NCBI GenBank assembly: GCA_030142905.1
Contig: JASJOG010000006.1
Location: 2,553,501 to 2,617,500, forward strand
Length of the DNA: 64,000 nt
Direction: 5' to 3'
Source of the DNA: Heliopora coerulea
Taxonomy: Eukaryota > Cnidaria > Anthozoa > Scleralcyonacea > Helioporidae
Shown piece after piece: positions 44,401 to 57,550 of the stretch; positions within the stretch are counted from its first letter, which is position 1; each line of letters begins with the position of its first letter. The translations under genes were made by a program, and so were the position numbers. The notes under the pieces are model-generated. The model saw only the letters and a list, made by a program, of their open reading frames with translations, searched no databases and had not been told where the DNA came from.

Positions 44401-47400
44401 TTGACTTCCAAAGACCTAAGTATAATCTCATGTTATTCTCCTTGTTTGGATTACAGTATCCATAGACACTGAAAACCATACATGCTTCTTAATCCAATTA
44501 TTAATTCAACAATCTCATGAGTTTCAATAGTTTTCAATCCAGTCTTCAGCTGTTCACAGTGTAATTAAGCCAAGATTTTATGCAAGACTCACACACCTGA
44601 CATAATAGAGCCAAGTCCTGTAAAAGGCAGTATGATTCCTACTCAGAATGTTTGTTTGTTTACTTATTGATTGATTTATATAACAGTATTATTTCTTTGT
44701 TTCTTTATTTAGTTTTTTATTTATTTGTTCATTTTATTTATTTACAATTCACTTGCTTTATAGAGGTAAAGGTGGACATGATCAAAATGAATATGGGTTT
44801 GAATTCACACTATATAAAGATATCATCCCAAATGTAAGTGAAGTTGTTCATTAACAGCATAATAATTGTCACTATATATTGTTTAATTGAAGTCAAGTTG
44901 AATTGAAGTCAGGGTGTGTAGTTGGTTTATTTAAAAAACAAACGATGTACTGTATCCCTTCTTCAACTTTAGCACATCTCTATGGTCAAAGTATCGAAAC
45001 TGCAGAAAGGCTTCGATTGCATATCCATGTATACAGGGAACCTATAGTTGTAACCATATGGTACTATACAGTAACTCAAGGGTGAATATCGTAGAAGTTT
45101 GCCTGACTACTCAATTGCTCTTCCTTTTGGAAGAGATCGAGTGAAAAGCACATTGAAATGGTAGTTAGAAGACCGCCGTCCTGGCTTTTTTTTTGACGCG
45201 TCCATTCACCTGGTTTCACTTCAGTAGAGCATCGTTGTTCAAGTAAGACGTCTGTTATAGGCGTTTGTAGTTTAAAAAAGAAAAAGAATTTTCTTTTATA
45301 TCGATAGTTTTTTAAGTCCTTCATTGTATTTCAGTTTCTATCTTAAATCCTTATCACTTTTTACACGACTCGTTGGGTTACCTCTCAATGGCGTGCAAAT
45401 GTGCAGAAGAAAAAAGATCTAGTTAAATGCCAAAGTGCTTATTCACATTGAGAAGTTGATTCGGCACAAAGGAAAACTCCATTGTGCATTCTGACCCAGT
45501 TACATGTAGTGAGTGCTGGGATGATTATGCCGAGAAAGTCAGTGGGGCAATTGAAAGCCAATATTATACGCTTGCAATGTAGACTGGTGTAAATGCCGAT
45601 ACATTAAATAAACCCTTGTGCCGTAAAACTAAAATCTCAGCTGTTCAGAATCATTTGCAATGTACCTTGTTCAATCCACTGGTTTATTGGTATTGGTGGT
45701 ATTCAAAGTATTAGCCAAACTAACATGGCAATGTCTTAAACCTATATACATGTACAGTTATATCTTGAGCGAAAAGATCACTGCAAACAAGTAAACTACT
45801 AAGTATTCTGTCAGGTTAAGATAACTTACCACAATGATACCAAACAACGATACCACAATACCAAACAACGTAGAGCGATGGATTGAGGGCATGAAAATAC
45901 ACTGAAACAAAGCTCGGTAATGCTGGGAATAATTGCGATCCTATCGTTTAAATCAGAAAAAAGCGCTCCGGCGCTGCAAATAACGATCGGTTAACGGTCA
46001 ATAACCGGTGATATTATGCTTGTCTTTGTAGGAATCAAAGCAACACTTAACAAATAGAGAACTGACATTTGTATTGAAAAAGAAAGAAGGAGGTCCCTAC
46101 TGGCCTAGATTGCTGAGTAGTAGTGACAAGGTAACCGAGTGTTAGAGGATTAAGGAAGTACAGTAAGGGGGAAAATCATATGTGGTAGAGAAAGGACGTG
46201 GAGTCGGGTCCTGTCTCCTTCAAACAGCTCATTGAAATAGAAGGTGATAGGTTGGTAAACAGATGGTGGACCTCTTTTTAGTATGTCTTTTATTATACAC
46301 TGGCAAACCTTTCATTTTGTTTGTTTTTGGGGTTTTTTTTGAAGGTTCCTTTCCTGAAAACAGACTTTAACAAGTGGAGAGACGAAGATGATTCTGATGA
46401 TGAACCAAATGTAAACGATAATTTCGAAGACGTATGTACAATAAATCATTTGATAGTTTTTCATTAGGTTTAAGATTGGGTTGCGTAAACCTTATATGCT
46501 TTGTCCTTTTTGTCCCTTTTTCCAGATGATGAGGCAGATGGGTGATGTTTCTGGAAGTGTAAGTGAAAGGATGTTTACCGGGCCATATCGTGGGTAACAC
46601 TAGCCACTGTTACAGGCCATACTTCTTGATGATAAAAACCTGTGAACACTCGTGGAATCCCACGTTTTCAGGAAAATAATTCATGCAAAATCAGAGACTT
46701 TGTTTGTACTACACCCAGAAACCGTTATGACTTTAAAGATCGTGAAAACACTATTTTTGGAAAATATGTGGCAGTCCTTCATCGATCACGGAAGCTTATT
46801 ATTCGAAATCTGAGAATATCGTTGGAAATACGGCAGATATATTTTCGATGAAGAAGCCACAAGGAATGGAAGTTTTTCGAGCTGTATAGCGTTCCATTTC
46901 CTCTACGTTTGTTCATTTCAATATAACACTGGACTGAAATACATGTAATAGTTTCACCAAAGCTTTATTTCCTGTACCATTGTGTTCTTTCATTCACGAA
47001 GATATCAGACGAAAGAGTAAGTCTTTTCCCTCCTATTTTGGCACAAACGTTTGAAACGAGTGAGCATTTCAACTGGTCGGAAATGCTCTTTGAGTATAAA
47101 ACGAAGCAAAATCCAAATAAACGCTGTCATCTTGAAAAACCCAAGGTATAGGTTATTAACGTTGGGTTTCTAAAGATGTCGCTTTTATTCGGATTTTGCT
47201 TCGTTATGTACTTTTTAAAGTTGTCGGCTGGTTCTGGATACTATTTGAGTATAATCAGCATGTTTAGTTCTTGTTCCCTCATTAGTCCTTTCATTTTGGA
47301 CAGTTGATCGCTCTAGTGTTCAGACCTTCTTCGTCAACCAGTCAGGGCTGGGACACAGGTCTTGGTGTAACAGAATTAAGTTGTTTTGCTTCCTCCCCGT

Positions 47401-49339
47401 TTGTCCTTCCTTCATGTGAACGCACTGTATTTGTTACGGTGCAAGAGTATTCGTGGTTATCCTCTGCATTAAGAAACTGGTTGTTCAAACGATGTACAAT
47501 TCTATCGAGTGTGTAAAAATTTAACTGAAGAATCGATTTAGTTGCCATTACACAAAACTGGTGATTGTTGTTTTCATGTTTGGAGAGGTATGTGGGTATG
47601 CCATATGTCCTGTTAACAGTTCTGAATCAGTTACACTCTCGCAGTAATAGTTTGCCGTATAATTGTTTTCTTTCAACAGGCCAAAGTAGTTTTTGTACCT
47701 CGTCCATTGTAGCTTGAACTGTTGAGGTTGCACGGCACTGACGATGCCACTTTTAAAGGATCGTATTTTTGTCTTTCCCTTGATATCCATGCTGCTTCAG
47801 CTTGCTAAAAATTGAAGCATGCCGCGTTTATTTGAAAGCTGTGATATATATGATGGGAGTGATCCAGAATCACTGAAATTTTTCGTGTTTGTCATGTAGT
47901 TTTGTTTTTAATCATTGGAATAAACGATTTTAGTACTCTTATTTCAAAACTTACTGCGGGAACGTGACCTCACCTCAGATTTTTAAACTTTCTCCGACTT
48001 CAAATGACCGTACACCGTCCCGGTGGGTGCAAGAGGGCAACTCATCATGAAATGGCGAAAGTATTCGTAAGCTTGAAATCGGCTGACGTGACAATTCGTA
48101 AAGATAGTAATAAGTAATAGCTTATCAGGCTTAGTCTATTGCCAAATTTTTGTTAGTGTTATTAGACTTCGCCATTACACTTTTGCTGTTCATGACCAGA
48201 AAATATACTATCATTAACGCAAATCTCAAACTCATTAACGCGAAAATGCATTCATCGTATTGAATCGACATTTATGCTTTTGTCATGTTCAATTAAATTT
48301 TTTTGCCTAAAAAGTAGCATTAATTAGCATCAATAAGCAACCATTTGCAGCAAAGGAGATTCAATAGTGCCAGTCGACGGCCATTCTATTTACTAAGGAG
48401 AATAAAATTTCAATTGCACAAAAAGGCTTTTGTCCAGTCTATTGCAGGGTCGATTTTAGGTTATGACAATCCCTACATGTATACACCTTTTGCTGTTCAT
48501 TACCAGAAAATAAACTATCATTAACGCCAACCTCAAACTCATTAATGCAAAATACATTCATTTTATTCAATCGACATTCATTAACGTAGACACGCAACCA
48601 TTTGCATCAAAAGGCATTCCATAGCGCCAACAGACGACCATTAACACAATGCTACTATACATTAGGCATAATAAAATTTCAATTACGCAAGAGAAATATC
48701 TTGCATAATTAAAATTTTATCCCTAATGTATGGCAGAATGATGTTAATGGTCGTCTGTTGGCGCTATAGAATACCCTTCGATGCAAATGGTTGTGTATTT
48801 ATTTATTATTTATTAAACTTTATTTTACGAGGTTAAACGCATTACAGTCAGACTGATAAACTTGTGGACCTCCCTAGAAATTATACATAGTAAAATAAAT
48901 CAGTAGGTAAAAATTTATATATCTATATATATATGTATATATATATATATATATATAAATATACCTATACATAGAGGAGTTTTAGTTGATTGAAATACTA
49001 AAAAAAGTCAGTTATGAAAAAGGATAGGCTTAAATTATATAGCTATGATAAAGGTTGAGTTATCTACGCTAGTGAATGTCGATTGAATAAAATGATTGTA
49101 TTTTTGCGATAATGAGTTTGAGGTTGGCGCTAGTGATTCTATATTTTCTGGAAGTGAACAGCAAAACGTCTGTTCATCGTAACTCACAAATAGACTTTTT
49201 ACTGGAAGTCAGAGCTGATCTCGTGGAGTACTCTGCCACGATTATAATCTTTCCTCTTGATCATTTTCTATAGGATCCTGACGACTTTCCTGGAGGTGAG
49301 GATTCTGACGATAGTGATAATGAAAGTAAGACGACTTAA
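38451..49339 (+). CDS. PTGES3: p23 / PTGES3 HSP90 co-chaperone, 7 exons, complete, 161 aa
   Basis: Exons: 38451-38464 (MADQK), 38544-38660, 44764-44833, 46032-46130, 46345-46431, 46526-46558 and 49274-49339 (stop TAA). They total 486 nt with consistent phases. The CS-domain beta-sandwich is clear: WAQRKDIIFLTICLEDAKNP, then RGKGGHDQNEYGFEFTLY, RELTFVLKKKEGGPYWPRLL and FLKTDFNKWRDEDD. The WPRL segment is the p23 signature for binding ATP-bound HSP90. The C-terminus is the usual acidic tail: DDEPNVNDNFED, then MMRQMGDVSGS and DPDDFPGGEDSDDSDNES. Human p23 is 160 aa. p23 stabilises closed HSP90-client complexes in the cytosol. The 14-nt first exon is the least certain part. It was chosen because its phase and donor fit and the N-terminus is plausible. 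Intron 2 (6.1 kb) hosts a PLE palindrome. Confidence 0.93.
40085..40117 (-). ncRNA. Hammerhead ribozyme core (PLE-type, left arm)
   Basis: This is the mirror copy of the 41089-41121 motif. On the minus strand it has CTGAAGA, stem II with one altered pair (AAAATT instead of AAAATC), and GAAATATC. The weakened stem II may reduce function. Confidence 0.55.
40504..40896 (+). pseudogene. PLE GIY-YIG endonuclease C-terminal fragment
   Basis: The frame contains CIGKTDHCLQKLLSEHATQH, AVAQHFLQCENTHFIVDL and LLFMEALHIKYLKPQLNSGL, a PLE-type GIY-YIG nuclease region with the usual KASNELSLFN end. The start lies at the palindrome centre, where the reverse copy is fused, so the reverse transcriptase and the N-terminal part are missing. 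It cannot encode a whole element protein. An inverted partner with an internal deletion lies on the minus strand at about 40320-40560. Confidence 0.8.
41089..41121 (+). ncRNA. Hammerhead ribozyme core (PLE-type, right arm)
   Basis: The box CTGAAGA is followed by a stem II hairpin (GATTTT/AAAATC around GCAAT), then GAAATATC. The self-complementary ATAT can form the minimal stem III, with C at the cleavage position. Such minimal hammerheads are known from PLE terminal repeats and are thought to work best as dimers. Activity is inferred, not shown. Confidence 0.65.
41208..41874. mobile_element. hAT-like MITE with CAGCCCTCGAAATT ends
   Basis: The ends CAGCCCTCGAAATTTTCG and AAATTTCAAGGGCTG are inverted. 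Sub-terminal GGCAATTTTTTGCCATCG-type repeats occur on both sides. TATATT flanks both ends (41202-41207 and 41875-41880), a 6-bp match rather than the usual 8. It abuts the PLE palindrome on its left. Confidence 0.65.
48488..49171. repeat. Palindromic MITE-like repeat, interrupted
   Basis: The left arm starts TTTTGCTGTTCATTACCAGA and the right arm ends in its approximate complement. The centre is near 48706 (ATTACGCAAG/CTTGCATAAT). Half-copies occur at about 48185-48460 and about 10598-10900, sharing CATTAACGC and GACGACCATTAACAC boxes. It is therefore a dispersed family. It lies in p23 intron 6. Confidence 0.55.
48797..49040 (-). mobile_element. Probable LINE 3' tail inside a palindromic repeat
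   Basis: Read on the minus strand the segment ends with AAAATAAAGTTTAATAAAT, resembling the LINE end at 11.3 kb. It interrupts the right arm of the 48488-49171 palindrome. No coding sequence is seen. It includes a TA-rich run at 48915-48960. Confidence 0.4.
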
Positions 49340-52300
49340 CTCAGAAATTAAACCTATTTTTACTTGAATAGCAAAACATCCGTCATATTGACTTTGTGAT
49401 TCAATGTAATGCGTACCTGTCCTGGTATGAATTACTGCACAATCCAACTTTGCGAAGTATTGTTACTCGACTGCTTCTTGTGACAAGCGCCGAGTTAAAA
49501 AATGGACAATCTGCGTTTTTTCCTTTTTCGTTCGCCACAAATCTTCAAGTAGACGACCCGTGCATTAGTACCGTTGAGGACACTAAAGGCTCGCACCTCA
49601 GGAGCGTCATACAAGTGTGATACAAAGTCAAACACACTGATCAAGGTCTCTTTTAGACTAAGGCACCACCTGAGCGAAATTATGTCCGCCTCATCGTGCT
49701 AAATACGCTGAGTTCTCATACAAGTTTTTCACACCATTCGCAATAACCCACAGTAAATTATCACGAGCGATTTCGGAACAAGTCAGTACAGACACTTAAA
49801 GCTTCCTAAACAAAAGCATTTTACAGACCTTGTTGCGCCCTGATTCCACCAGCACAATATTCTTTTACACATTTTAACCTCCGTGGTTGTGCCTTTCTTG
49901 CTGCAAATGTGCATAGGACAATTCATCCTCATTGCCTCTTCCAAAGCCATGATCGGTGACAACACAGACAATCCGTAAAGCCACTTCCATTGGTGGATCC
50001 AGGAATTCGCGGGGGGACGCAATTCATTGTTACGAACCGAAAGCCATGGCAACTGGGCCTTGGGAAATTTTTAATGTGCCATGAGTTTCTTGTACCAATC
50101 TCTTAAAATACTTTGCTAAAATCGTACTGCACCATGTTATTTCCTTGAGTATATATAATCGAGGATGTCTGAGTGTTAATAAAGTGTTTAATATCATCAT
50201 AGCAACGCGAATTTTATTCCGAATTCCTAAATCAAATTTTCTTCAATAACCTCCGAAAGTCACTGAATTCAAAATAAACTTACTTAATCTTTAGTTACTA
50301 TTATCAGTGTTACTTCGTTCGCCTGAACGTTGGGGGTGCAGGGAATGCTCAGTGGAGCATCTTGTTTCACGGTATTCAAGCTCCGTGGTATATACCTTCA
50401 TACCCGAGGGAAACGCTTCGTTTGCGCTGGAAGGATTCTGGACGCTTTTTGCAAAATGAGTGGCTATTTTATTTTTCTTAATTGTGCGATTACGAAATCC
50501 CGAGAATTTTATATTTCTCCATTTTAAAGATTTTTTGAATGAGAGTTGGATTTCAGATCAGGAAGGAGTACAGTGACTTGACATTTAAGTTACTACGTGA
50601 GGAATGTTCTTATGCTCACAAATAACTTGGTATCTACAACCAGATACAAAATTCCATTTGTCTGGAGTTTTTCCGAACTAAGCAGAAAGACATTGGAACG
50701 AGGTAGTTTCGTATTGAAAAAACCTATCCCAAGGGTCTCCAAACGGACAATGATCTACAATTTTAAATTACAGCTTACGACTTCTTTCCCCGATTTTTTT
50801 TTACGCTTTTTCCGTCCTTGTTTACCTTACGTACCAGCTCGTTTATGCTACTTTCTGTTTACGCTACTGACGTTTTTATTCCTTGTATTTTTCTTTTTCA
50901 CTACTTCCTGTAGCTTAAAATCTTTCATTGCATTTGTTTCAGTTCTGCTTTTTTAAAATCAACTCGTTGGTTTTCCTCCCAAAACTTATCAATCAGTAGG
51001 GAATAAGCGTGCTGCCTTTTAGCGTTACCGTAGAACTCAAGACTGCTCAGCAACCAATCATGTTGCGTAATTTCATTGAAAGTTACATCAAGCATTGATA
51101 ATGCGACTTTGGTCTGCTTATTATTCTGGTTATTATTCGTAAACCACTTATTTGTAGTGTGAATAAATTTTTTTGTTTTTTGTTTTGTGTTTTAGAGATG
51201 CCTGGTCTGGAGTGAATTTCCAACATACATGGCTTTTCGTCCAGTCTAGGTTGATCAACAAGTCGCACAAACGCTTATTTTATCTTTCCCAGTTTGCTTA
51301 GCCTTAACTAAAGTCATATGAGCTACTTTTGTAATTAATATAAACACGACCGATGTATCGAAAATATATTTCTGCACAGCTAATTCTGGTAGTAAAGCCT
51401 ATTTTAACTGAATGTTCTCGTCTTGTCCAGTAGTTCCTGTTTGCGATAGTAAAAATCCTTAAGTACCAGAACAAAAAAAAAATGTTGATTTTGAATTACG
51501 GGTAAAACTGCCAGCCTCCGGTAATGTAGTAAACATTGCTTTGTGAACGTGAAAGCAATTCGTCGGGAAATTGTGACGTGATTGAACTACGTCATCGTCA
51601 ACAGCAATTTTACTTGCGGTCGTTAACGGCTGATTCAAAAATGGATTATCAAATTCGGAGAATCTCAATTCTTTCGGCTCTCTTCTATATACGCAAATCT
51701 CAGTTGATGTATGAGTGTCAAACTGAGCATACTTCAGTGGAAAACGATTTAGTAAAGAACAAAGTCAGATCCTTATCCCTGTTGGCTGAAGCCAGGCAAC
51801 TGCTGTCAAACTGCAAAATTGCAGTAGGTTTATTCTGTTTAAAGGCAGGTTTCCCTACAACTGTATGAGCTGTAAAGAGGTCGACGACAAGGTTGCTGCC
51901 TTAACCTCGACAGACTTATGCATACTGAAAAACATAATTGTCTACAGGACTCATAAATCGCTCATCACACATCCTTCTCAAACTCATTAATAATTCACGA
52001 AGAAAAAACAAAAGAAATACATATTCAGTATTTAGAAATCGGAGGAAGATTACAGCTGAATTTTTCCAACTTTCGGCTGGACTTTCGCCTAAAATACTGG
52101 TTCGTTTCAGAAATAATTTCAAACACTCGTTTAGTGTTCTTCCTCCGATTTCTAGATACCTCGAAACTCGTTAAAAAAACTCGGCTTCGCCTCGTTTTTC
52201 AACTCGTTTCTCGGTATCTAGAAATCGGAGGAAGAACACCAACTCGTACTTGAAATATTACTTCTGGGTACACTCAACTCAAACGTAATCGGGGCCACGC

Positions 52301-53676
52301 AGTCCAGTTGTATACAGGATGGTGGTCAATGTCGAATAAACAAGTGAAGCCAATTCGAAAATGGCAAACACAGAAGTCTTTTGGACGCAGTTGGGGCCCA
52401 GCCCCTTACAAATAGTTCTGGGTACGAGGTTGTCACATCTTATATCTGACGTCATAATTTAAGGAAACTTGTATTGGTTTGTAGGAAACAATTCTCTCCG
52501 AGCGTTGAATCCACTACATATTAATTTCAAATCAAAACAATCTCACGATTTGATTCTGAGTAAAATATGTCAATGTCATGCCATATACCAGACTGTATAA
52601 AGCGAAAAAACAATTATCTGAGTTGCTGTTACACAACCAGAGAAGCGACAATTCGAAAGGAAAATGAAGTAAATTTGTGAAAGGAAAACCACCTTTCTAC
52701 CAGCCAATGGCAAAGATAGACTTTGAATACGAATATTTTGGCACTACAATCTTGACGTGAATCCAACATAACTTACGCAAGATAAACTGCTAAAGGATGA
52801 CCATAAAATAAGATATTTCATGAGGCCAAAGACAATGTTCAAAAACTGCATACAGGAAAAATTAAGCGCGGTCAGCTCTTTGATAACCTCGAACGACGTT
52901 GGAAGCTGTTTCTCGAAAATCTTCCATACGATAAACTAATCGGTCATTCCCGTCATAACACTCAAATTATATCGGTCAAGAGCCATTTTCTGTATTGTAT
53001 TTATTCATCCACCGTTTCACCAGGGTAAAACAGAGAAGAACGAATTTGTATAAATCAAATTAATGTACCGTTCTACCAGCTTTCATTTGGCTTTTTTCGC
53101 CACTCTAAGATTTTTACAATTGCCCGATCCGTGTAACTTACTATAATGCATTTATCTTTTATATATAGATACAGTTATATGCCTGATATTCTTCCACACG
53201 TCAAAGTTGAGGAATCTCTTCATAGTAGGGCACGACGTCTTAAGCGGGCGGAGCGGAATGCATTTTTGATGAGGGGGTTCGCGCTACGAAAATTTCAAGC
53301 AAAGGTGGTGCGCGAACTAAAAATTTATCATTGGTGTGCGTTCCGAAATGTGCCGGAGTACACAAAATCTTGAGTATATGAAGTGTTGCCAAACATGCTA
53401 CTGCGGAGTACTGAAATTGATTGCCAAAAATACATCTCTAAACTTGGTGAATATTTAATGATCTTAACAAAATATATTCACTCTTTCACACTAAATTATG
53501 TAGGCAAACAGTGGCATATTTTTACGGAAAACTGTTCAAACAAACTTTAGGAGGGCATCACAAGAACTATTCTGCAACTTCAACCTTGACAGGAATATTG
53601 TACATGATCTCTACCCCACCGGGCTGCTATATAGAACGGTTTACACTAAATATTTCACCATACTAAGAATTTTTGT
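49340..53676. other. Convergent intergenic stretch between p23 and the collagen gene
   Basis: Both neighbours end here. AATAAA near 50176 is a possible p23 poly(A) signal. The long hairpin at 52134-52239 is the main structure. Small open frames (for example 53146-53373) have no recognised motif. Confidence 0.5.
52134..52239. repeat. Long hairpin near the p23/collagen intergenic centre
   Basis: GTGTTCTTCCTCCGATTTCT and TAGATACC are matched in inverse at 52213-52239, with AACTCGTT inner arms and a GGCTTCGCC apex. A third partial copy of AAATCGGAGGAAGA lies at 52037. Confidence 0.75.
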
Positions 53677-55978
53677 CTAAGGTGCAAAACAAACACGTCC
53701 TAGTTCTAGTCCAAATTCTTCTCCGACGTCACCAACATCGTAAACGGCGACATCTCGTACAGGAAGATGGACAGGATCTTGTGATCTAACTTCAATGACG
53801 GTCCTATTCCACAGGCCATCCTTGACCTAAGAAAGCAGTAATGACGGAATTTCAAAAAAATTTCATACCCATATAAATGACCGAGAAGAAAAAGATTGTC
53901 ATTAGTAGATAACATCCGCTTTTGTGCCTTTAACCCTTTAACGTCCAGTGTCCGATATATCAAACACCTAGAAAAAAGGGCAAGTGATAGAACACAGCAA
54001 AAACAGAGAAAACAAAGAACCAAAGAAAAGTAAATCATGCACTAAAGTGTTAACCATTAGTTCCCTTCCGTATAACAGCGTAACGGACGCTGCCTTTCGC
54101 ACAAGTACATCGCGATATGATGTAACATGAGGTTACAACGACACAACGGCCTAACGCATGTTGTACAAAATTTGGCACAAAATAGTTGCATAATCAAAGG
54201 AACAAACATGTCAACGCATTCACTTGGTTATATTCACTGGGTCCCTTTTTTTTGGGTCTTTTTTGCTCCCTGTGCCTGGTGTATAACAACAGGGCAGTTT
54301 GTGCTATTTCCATGTGTTCTGAATGTCCATTCCTTCTCAATTGTCGAGCAATATAAATTTTATTTCGTGAGACGCTCCCAAGTGAAAAACTCAGAATCTC
54401 GACAAAAGCTCTTTTAAATAAAATTCTCATTTGTGACCATCATGCTGGCCCTTACTTTGTTAAATTAATCCAAATTTAAAATTGCAACAACTCAAAGTAA
54501 AAGAAACAAATCTTTGTTTAGCTCTAACAGTTTGGAATACAAGATTTCGGTTACGAAAGGAGCGATATTGCTTAGCCTTACCTGACAGTTATCCTCAATG
54601 GTAAGTGGACGTAATTTTAAAGGCATTTGATTATGAAATTCAAAGTCATCATCTCCTTGAAGTTTGATAGAGTGCGCAACCAAAGCACTTGTGTTACTCC
54701 ACGCAGTAGAATTTAAGCAATGATAAGTTATTTTTTGCCATGCTTGATTGCTATGTAGCTGTAGCATCTGAAGCTGACCAACCTCAACGGCATAGTCAAA
54801 CTAAAAAACAAATAAGTGTAAAATTTAGGATTTTTGGAAAGTATTTGCTTGAGGTTTGTGTTCAGAATAACCAAGAAAGGAGCGAGCGTTGTGCAAAAAA
54901 AAAAAAAAGGCAAATACTTCTCTGTAAGGACCGAACAAGCAAAGTTTACAAGAATTTTATTAAATAGTTTTCGGTTCATTTTCTTTTGCGATTGCTTTCC
55001 TGTTCAGATGTTCTTGTTATTTACATTACTTCGTGAACATTTCGTTTAGCTTTGCGCTTCCCCAATTAAATATTCCTTTCACGTTATTTAATACGAATAT
55101 GTTAAGATGTCTTGAAACCTCACAAGGATCTATACTTTCAGATCTTTCACTTGAAATTTATCTTTGGCAGGGTGAATGATAAATATCCATAAATAAATAT
55201 CCACTGTAATTATTTCGTACATCTTATGGTGTTAAACGTGACAAAAAAAAATAAAAAAAACATGGCCACAAGTTCACTATTTATAAGGTTGGCAAACCGA
55301 TTAAGTAAAGAGAATATTCAGAGACATTTTGGCACCTTCCTTCGAATGCTTATTATAAGTTGACAAATACTGATGAAGGAAATATCGAGTGATCATACAC
55401 CTCGACTTTTTAAGACCTAACCGGGAGCATCGCACTAGATTCGCGGGGTCGATTCCCACCCGGAAGGCCAAGAACATTGGTAAACCAATGTTCTTCAGAG
55501 AATAGTTGAATCGGATCTGCTGCATATTTACTTGATAGACACCAAGCCAGCAAGAGCGCTCTACTATTAACGTCCCAACCTATGTAAATAAGAATAGTTG
55601 AACCGAATCTGTCAGTTGCCTGATGATCGCGTACCGCGTGAAACTCTGAGTAGCGACAGCATTTTACTGTAAAATAAATAATATATTACGCTCTACGCAT
55701 GGTATTGAGCGCTCTTAAACCTTACGCCTTCTGTGTGACATTTGTGTTGCATACTATTCTTGGTATATCTACGCTCCTGTTAACAGTAGAGCGCTCTTGC
55801 AGGCTTGGTGTCTATCAAGTAAATATGTAGCAGATCCGATTCAACTATTCTCTGAAGAACATTGGTTTACCATTAACGTCACAACCTATGTAAATAAGAA
55901 TAGTTGAGCCGAATCTGTCAGTTGCCTGATGATCGTGTACCGCGTGAAACTCTGAGTAGCGATAGCATTTTACTGTAA

Positions 55979-56012
<34 letters not shown>

Positions 56013-57505
56013 TAGCACCACATATATATTATATACTGTGGAACCTGTGAATTAGGACCATTCAAGGGACTGTCCTCAACTGCCCCTAATTATCAGGCAG
56101 TCTCAATTGCCAGGTTGGCATTTACATGTAGGCCAATCCATGTACACCCTGTACTCATATGCAATGTAATGACAATCCAAATATATACTGTATTAATAAA
56201 GCAGATCAAAGTACATATATATGTAGCCAAACGCAGAAAAGCAATCACTATCCTGCACCGGAATTAAGCAGCACATAGATGTGAGGATGAACGTGACATT
56301 CGCACGAAATAATCGTCAATGGTTGACTACTTCAACGTGCTCTGATTCTTGACAGTGGCTTTCTCGATCACAGTGCAAGATGAAGCCATGTGCGAATGCA
56401 ACTCACCCATGTCTGCTTCAAGCGAATAAAGCTTAAGCTGTTGAGCATAATGGAGTGCTTGACGTAAGCACTTAAATTTATATCTATTGATTTAAATTTA
56501 AAAAATCAACTGCCCAGCTTTATGTGCACTAATGTGAGATTATTGCTCCTTAAAATGAAAGAATCAGCAGTCATGTTAAGCCACCTACATGTTGATATAG
56601 CCGCAATCACTGAAACATGGCTACACGATGATATTGATAAAGACTTAATACAAATTGCTAACTACAATTTGTTTCGCCAAGTAAGACCATCGAAACGTGG
56701 CGGGGGCGTTTGTGCTTTCGTTTCAACTTCGCTACCGTGTAAAAGATGGTTTGAACTTGAAAATGCTTCTTTTGAGTGCCTATGGCTTTGGTTTAGGTCT
56801 CACCGCCTTCCTAGATCTATAACGGGAATCGTTGTAGGTGTCTTATCTAATCCATCTGAAAGATCAATGGAAAGTCAACACGAATTAAAACGCTACCTCA
56901 TTGAGTGCCTGGACTGTACACGCAATAAATATCCTGATTGTGGCATTATTATTCTGGGTGACTTTAACAACTTAAACATTTTTGACCTGTTGAATGGTCA
57001 TAATCTTCGCCAAATTGTCAATAGTCCTAGTTGTGGTCTTGCGACACTTGATTTGATTTGATTGTTACCAACATGAAAAATTTTTACCAACAGCCCTCTT
57101 TTTTACCATCGATTGATACATCTGACCACAATGTTATTTATTTGCAGCCTAAACATGTCTCTTTAGCTACCGATAACAGAGTGACCAGGAGGCGATATTG
57201 TCACGTCTAGCACGTGCTTTCGGAAGTGTCGGGAAGCAAGTGTCTGGCTGCAAGTCTTCGCATTTCAAAGGTCAAAACGTACCCTTGAGCCGTAGAATTG
57301 TGTCCGCTATTCCTAATTCACAGGTGCCCGCTTTTCCCAGGTTCCAAATGTATGCAAATGTATTGTGTTTTCAAGGGACTGTCACCAACTGTCCGCATTT
57401 GTCAGGTGGTCGCAAGGACAGATTCCATTGTATATTATATATATATATATATATATAATATATATTATAAACATATAATATATATTATATGTTATTATAT
57501 ATTAT

Positions 57506-57550
<45 letters not shown>

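Larger units (their letters stand above)
55488..55995 (+). mobile_element. PLE-like terminal repeat block: inverted arms plus tandem hammerhead units
   Basis: Arms 55488-55564 and 55786-55866 are inverted copies (GATAGACACCAAGCC versus GGCTTGGTGTCTATC). Each arm is followed by a direct repeat unit of about 130 bp carrying a hammerhead (55565-55695 and 55867-55995). A TA microsatellite follows. No coding sequence remains. PLE 'pseudo-LTRs' often show mixed direct and inverted arrangements of this kind. Confidence 0.55.

Noticed and set aside
53146..53373. 75-codon plus-strand frame
   Set aside because: No motif, no partner exons and no conserved pattern that I can recognise.
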